From NCBI GenBank assembly GCA_037447655.1, contig JBBHKE010002922.1, positions 24,733 through 88,732 of the forward strand: DNA of 64,000 bases, written 5' to 3'. This document shows, piece by piece, positions 58,403-64,000 of this stretch (its first letter is position 1; each line of letters starts with the position of its first letter). A program made the translations under genes and the position numbers. The stretch comes from Zygnema cylindricum (lineage: Eukaryota; Streptophyta; Zygnematophyceae; Zygnematales; Zygnemataceae). The notes under the pieces were generated by a model. That model ran no database searches, was not told where the DNA came from, and was given only the letters and a program-made list of their open reading frames with translations.

Positions 58403-61400
58403 AGCTTGGAAATAACGGGACACTGATGCTGTTATTTCTCTTCTTCCTTCTACCTTTTACAATGGCGTTTGGACTTTTTCTTTGTTGGCGGATTGACCCT
58501 CCACAAGACACGTCATTAAGATTTCACATTCAAGCAACCTCCATGACACCGCGTGGGTTATTCAATATTAAGACAAACTGACCTGTTTTGCGGATAAGAC
58601 TACCTGTTAGGTTGTGAATTCACTTAATTGTACTTCTAGGTAAAAGTAGACGAAATTGACATTGTCATAAATTACACCCTCTAATAAGATGTAATTCTGG
58701 AAGATCTTTTGTTTGCTGAACGAAAGCACGACTTCCTTACTGACATCGACCTCGTATTGCTGCTTATACTTTTACAAAAGGAAAGTGAATCCCAGAATGC
58801 CCCAGGTAGTACCTAGATTTGGATAATAACAGCTGACTTTTTTCTGTTGATTGGAGGATATTTCTAGGTCCTATTTGTGACAAATCATCCTGGAAGGAGA
58901 TAATGAACTTTTGATTTGTTTCCTCCAATGCAGCTGGAAAATTTTTGGATAGGTTACAACGTTTCTCGTCACAAGAGATATCTCAGTTTCGAGCTCCTTT
59001 ACCCTTCAAAGAAGGAGAAGATTATGTCGTTTGCAAAGATTGTTATGAAGGGCAACCAATGTTAGTCAACAGGTTCAAGGTGAAAACTTCCCTCTCTTTT
59101 CCTACAACCATACTTTCGAATGAGAACTATTTTTCCCAATACTTCAAGTTTTGTAAAATTCAAAAGTTCATTAATACAATGCGCATCAAGATTCACGGCA
59201 ATGTTGGTATTGATTGCTGACAACCACTTTCACCTGAAGCAAAAAATCCGAATTTTGCTTCCATACTTCATGCTACCATTTGCCAACCCAAAAAACACGT
59301 GTACTTATATGCGTCCCTTATCGACTGCATTTTGAAGTTAAATTTTATTCCTTTTTTTTGTTGCAGCAGTATTTGAACGGTAGAGGGTCAAAGCCCTTCT
59401 TGAAAGCACTTGACGACACAACTCGGATGGGTTACCCCAATCTCCTCCAAGCCAAGGGGTTATGCATAGAGCCAGAAGAGGGCGTTTTGCTCTATGCCAT
59501 GCCACCGAATGACTCTGTGGCAAGCCATCGAAGAGGTATTTCTGCTTCCAACTTGTGGCTGGAAGGAATGGGCGGTGGGGCGAATACAATCACCACATTA
59601 TTTTGTGTGCATCACAGCCTCTATTGCTTTCCTTCTTTATAGTCAACACCTAGGACAAAAGGAATATGATGCTCACCAGGTTCGGCCTTTCACATTTGTA
59701 CTACATCTATTGCACAAAAGTTGAGTTTTATGGCAATACAAGGAAAATTTTGAAGTTAGTTCCCATATTTTTCTGTACTACCTTGACCTTGTGTAAAATT
59801 ACCTTGTGTTTAATTAATGCTTCTTGTATTTTTTTTATTTTTTTTGAAATGAATTGTGATAAAAAGCATTCTGATTGGACCACATCGCCACGTCATACGA
59901 CATACCCTCACAGTTTAAAGCCACACATTCTTTCTTTTTCTTTTTAGATCACATTAAATGTTGCAACTCACTTTCCCTTTTGCAAGTCAATGACTTGGTC
60001 TCTTTTTCAAAGTCACTTGTTCATCCATGTTTCGCATATTTTAAATATTTTAAATACAAAATGCGCCGATTGTGGGCATTTGCGAAGAAAGGGGTACTTA
60101 TTGAGAATGTGCTTTTTTTTTGTTCAATTAATAGTCTCTAAAAGAGGCTGAAGCTTTTTTCATTTACCCGAAATTGGCGTAGTCTATGAGATATATTTAA
60201 AATAATTGTTCACATGCTCAGGTAAATCACAAGGAATATTCTTAGATCCTTTTGTTCATAGTTTTTTTCACAAATCTAAACATATATTCAATATGCATGA
60301 CTTCTACTTGGAAAATTATAGAAATGGAGAACCCCTTTGAATGAGATGAAATTTTGTAAGTGTCACTAACTTACTATCCCCAAAACTAAAAAATACTACA
60401 TGGGATTAGAAAATGCTGCTTTGGTACATATCATTTTCGTTTGTGTGCCCATAATTAGCCGCTTCATTCAGCAAGCTTCAATTATGTCTAATTGTCCCAA
60501 AACCTATTTTTGAATATCCCGTTTGGTAGTTCTAGCTTTTATTCCTGACGTCAAATCTCTACATTAGATTTCGAGACATGTTTTAGAGTTTGAGATGACT
60601 CAAAAATCATACCACTGTTGTACCAACGTTCACGATCGCCACTCATGGTTTGGAAAATGTAACCCCAAAAAAACCCAAACACCTTTGAAATTTGAATTCA
60701 TAGAAACCACATTCAGAGAGATTTCCAAAAAAATAATACGCCTGCATACAAAATTAGGTTTAAGTACCTCCACATCCATTCTCAAAACAGTTTTTAAATA
60801 CTCATCTGGAAGTGATCGGAACTCTGTGGGGTAGACCTTCTGGTGTTAAAAATGGCGTCATTATAATTAAATATTCTTTGTATCCTCAAAAACGAGTGAT
60901 CAAAACATTTAATTTGGAAAAAAAATCTTTCGTAATTCACAACAATCAGTAGTAGTACCTTCCACTACTGCAAACAAACACAGTTACAGATTTTGAAATG
61001 AACTGTGATAGTCAAAAATGGTGATTTTCCTTGATAAAAATGGGGTGTTATTAGTGATTCTTATTCCAATAAGATGGAGTATGACATGGCAGGAGGACCT
61101 TTACCACCAATCCCCATCAAGTACAGGCCAATCATTGCAAAGGGGGTGGCATCGGCCATCAGTTTCCTTCACTGGGAGTGTGATCCCCCGACTTCGCATG
61201 GCGACCTCCAAGTGAGGACTTGCAACTTTGCCAATCACTTTTATTTCTAGAGATAGGTGTAGACTTGATCCACGAAATTGGACATGAAACCTTACCAATT
61301 ATGTAAATCATCCAAAGATAAGTGGTGTCGATTCATGAAGTTGGACATGAAATCGAGGCAATTTTAAAGCGGTGAGGTTATGGATTTCAAAGTTGTTTCA

Positions 61401-62602
61401 GTTGATGGATGTAAGAGATTTTTTTCTAAGAGTGCCATGATTTTATCTTGCGGTGTAGATTAACTCTTTTTGAAAGCATTTGTGGCTAGATTTTAGTGAA
61501 CGGTGATGAAATAAATCTCTTTGGGAATCGGATGCCCAACAGGCTGATGTTGTGTTTCTCGAAAACGATTGGACGCCGGTGGTTGCCAAAATTGGGTCAA
61601 GACAAATGCAAAGATTTGATACATGTACAAACCCCTTTACCTGTCTGCTTATGTTTTATTTTGTTTCAATCAACATTGATATCGTAGGAAGAAATAGACA
61701 CAAAATAGGACACGTTTGTGGATATACTTGAATCCCATAATGTCATGAACATGTGGGAATTCATGGATACTAAGGAAAGGGAACATGCATTAAAATTATC
61801 CATTTCGCTTGCTTCGGTAAAATAAATCAGTCTGAGATTATGTGATATTGTTTGTTTCGAGCTCCATGGTAAAACGTTTGTACTAATGAAGATTGAAAAT
61901 TTGTGGCGGTTGAATTCGGCCATCTCTCAGATTCTGGGGTGCCGGTGAATCTCCCCCCTAGGGAGACAGACGTGTATTCCTTAGGAGAATTCTTGATTGA
62001 GCTTGTTATCGGCATGTCCATCACAGAGATTGTTGGAGGCATTCCCGATACATTCACTTTCCAAGACTGGGTGAGGCTTCTTTTCCCCCTTAATCGATTT
62101 TCGAAAAAATGATGATGTACCATACTTATAATTTGCGATCGTCGAAAATCTTCTTGCTGTGTTATACAAACAGAATGTTACGGAAATTGATTTGAGTTCG
62201 GCGCAAAAAATCAAAATATTGTCGTAAGCATTATTCGAGCTTTTCGATTTGATATGCCATGATAAATGGGTATTTTTCCATCCAAAGTTTCCTCAATAAA
62301 CGCTCTTGTAAATCGTTTGCTTGAAGCATCAATTTATTCGTTAATGAATTTAACCACTTTAACGTATGTTTTCCTAATCCTCTCAAATACAGGCAATTGA
62401 CGTGCTTCAAAAAGACGTCGTTAAAAATGAAAGAGTTTCCCCGGGAATGCTAGATTACCTCGAAAGGTTGTTGCGACTCGGATTTATCTGCATTGATATT
62501 CAAAGCCAGGACCGACCGGATATGAGAGAATGTTGTGCTGTGATTGGAGGAGAAGGTTTTAGGGATGTCTTGCCCCGCATGGATGTTCAAAGATTTATTT
62601 GA
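58403..62602 (+). pseudogene. receptor kinase copy 2, no ectodomain, premature stop
   Basis: Exons by homology: 58403-58552, 58934-59079, 59367-59535, 61093-61211, 61543-61624, 61892-62070, 62393-62602. Transmembrane and all kinase-like exons are present, but the signal peptide, LRR and EGF exons were not duplicated. The same lesions occur: Asn in VAIK, HGD with Val for Asn, and KIG for DFG. At 61892 the acceptor region changed from CAGATCGAAA to GAAGATTGAAA, so the expected frame reads TAT-TGA, a stop before AAE. Unless spliced otherwise this is a dead copy. Confidence 0.8.
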
Positions 62603-63690
62603 AACTCATTTTGTAGAAAATATTTTCCTTTGTAGCCTGTATAAGGGAAGTTTCCTCAATTGAGCATAATCATGAATGGACAAAGGAAGGCTAAAAAACG
62701 GACTATGTAGGTGTTTTTGTGGGAATAATTTCTTTACTCATGTACCTTTTATCCATGAAAGTCAATTTTCTATTGTCTAGAAAAACTAATCTTAAGGCAA
62801 TACAAGTTTTTTAAGGATAACATCAAATGTTTTCACCAAATTTTACACTAAATTTTATGAGTTGTCCCTCCAACAAATTATTCTTTCTTGTTAATATGAT
62901 CTTTCAAACACGCAATTGTCTATAATCGTTGTCTATTCAACATTTTCAACTAAGTTGAATTCCCCAAAATGCATACTGTAAGGGTGGTGTGTCTGTCGGG
63001 ATAGTGAGGTACTTCAAAAACCTTAATTTAACGACATATATTGTTATAACATCTCTTAACTTCTTTCCGTAAACAATGTTGATGATTTTTTGACACTGTA
63101 TGGGGATGTATACATGTAATACATGCTTCCCTTACAAAACCTTGAGGTTTTTCGAGTTTGGAAATGGGAAGCTTTTGGTGACAAGGTCAAAGGGGATAAG
63201 GGAAGAGTGTTGAGAGGGAAGTGAGAAGGGTGAAAGGGGAAGGGAATTGTTTGGAGAAACGGATTGACGGTGTGAAAGGGTGGCGTGAAATTTCCATTGG
63301 TGGTAGAGGACCATCGGAATACGAACACAGCAGCACATTTCCGTTTAATCAATTTGTAGGTTAAGAAAACGTTATTTATCAAAAGTTATTTTGTTCAAGA
63401 ATACATGGAGAGAGCGTACAACATTAATGAAAATAAGAATAAAAAGCAACAATCTCAAAATATTAACATCAAATTATTCATTTTTGGCCGATAGAATGAA
63501 CACTGAGTGAGATGTTAAAGCTAATTCGCATAACTTTGCATCCTTTTTTATCTATCTGATTTTGGAGCTTCCAAACTGATGATAAACAGCTGAACCTCGA
63601 GCTCATCCTCTGTTTCTCACTCTCTTTCCAAATTCCACCTCCACCCATCTCTCCCACTCTTCCGTTCTATTCCAAGTTTTACCTCAAGCA
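62603..63690. other. 3' flank of copy 2
   Basis: Parallels 57142-58230. No gene seen; short frames on the minus strand occur in both copies only because the DNA is duplicated. Confidence 0.6.
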
Positions 63691-64000
63691 AACTCTCCCG
63701 CTCCCTCTCTCTCTCTCCCCCTTCCCTCTCTCCCCCTCTCCCCCTCTCACCCTCTCCCCCTCTCCCCCTCTCCCCCTCTCCCCCTCTCCCCCTCTCCCCT
63801 CTCCCCCTCTCCCCTTCTCCCCCCCTCCCCCTCTCCCCCTCTCTCCCTCTCCCCCTCTCCCCCACTTTACCCTCGCACTCTCTCTCCCTCTCTCTCTCTC
63901 CCTCCATCTCTCCCTCCCTCTCTCCCTCCCCAAATCCCTCTATCCCTCTATCCCTCTATCCCTCTATCCCTCTATCCCTCTATCCCTCTCTCCCTCTCCC
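63691..64000 (+). repeat. CT-rich satellite with CCCTCTAT octamer array
   Basis: CTCTCCCC repeats (about 63720-63860) pass into CTCTCTCCCTC and then at least seven CCCTCTAT units (about 63930-63987). Much longer than the equivalent tract in copy 1. Confidence 0.9.

Larger units (their letters stand above)
58304..63790 (+). repeat. tandem duplication, copy 2
   Basis: Copy of 52817-58303 at high identity, including introns. Small indels differ, for example the transmembrane exon is 6 nt longer and about 80 bp near 54700-54760 is missing. It runs into an expanded CT satellite near the window end. Confidence 0.9.

Noticed and set aside
63617-63933. Arg/Glu/Gly-rich open frames on the minus strand near the right end
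   Set aside because: Produced by the CTCTCCCC satellite, no protein signature.
63930-63990. CCCTCTAT array considered as a telomeric repeat
   Set aside because: Plant telomeres are TTTAGGG/CCCTAAA; this 8-mer is a microsatellite variant of the adjacent CT tract.

Overview
The window looks like repeat-rich nuclear DNA from a plant-lineage (streptophyte) eukaryote. The grounds are a receptor-like kinase gene with GT/AG introns and 72-nt phase-2 leucine-rich-repeat exons, and Ty1/copia, hAT-, Harbinger- and mariner-type transposons. I see no bacterial-style operons, rRNA, intact tRNA gene or CRISPR array. The species cannot be named from this sequence; a charophyte alga or bryophyte is only a guess.

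Layout. 1-11 kb: decayed Ty1/copia elements (A 1-3811, D 6671-9050), an antisense LTR element (3812-5934), a dispersed repeat (9310-9960) and an orphan ORF. 11-24 kb: gene-free AT-rich DNA with nested small DNA transposons: MITEs ending CACCGCGAATCG at TA, a 760-bp Harbinger-like MITE flanked by TAA, an 845-bp hAT-like element and two long-inverted-repeat elements. 24-28.4 kb: a broken, intron-containing pogo/jerky-type DDE transposase on the minus strand; one intron holds about 1.5 kb of purine-rich microsatellite. 29.5-43.1 kb: copia element B (plus), split inside its reverse transcriptase by a whole minus-strand copia element C (33333-40993) with a 5-bp target duplication; C's 5' LTR carries a further 1.5-kb insertion. 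43.4-46.6 kb: an hAT-like element with perfect 8-bp duplications, containing at least two further hAT insertions.

46.6-64 kb is the only host-gene region. Sixteen exons (47157-57141, plus strand) with mutually compatible phases give a predicted protein of 650 residues: signal peptide, LRR N-terminal cap, five LRR units, a cysteine-rich EGF-like segment, a Pro/Ser linker, one transmembrane helix and a kinase-like domain. The kinase has lost the VAIK lysine (Asn), the catalytic-loop Asn (Val) and the DFG Asp (Lys), so it should be a pseudokinase. A tandem 5.5-kb duplication (58304 onward) repeats only the transmembrane and kinase exons and carries a premature stop.

Two features of the copia family stand out. 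The primer-binding site matches the anticodon arm of initiator tRNA-Met (half-tRNA priming, as in Drosophila copia), and the gag frame appears to begin inside the LTR and run through that site. Several LTRs also carry a tRNA-like segment, always antisense and at a similar distance from the LTR start.
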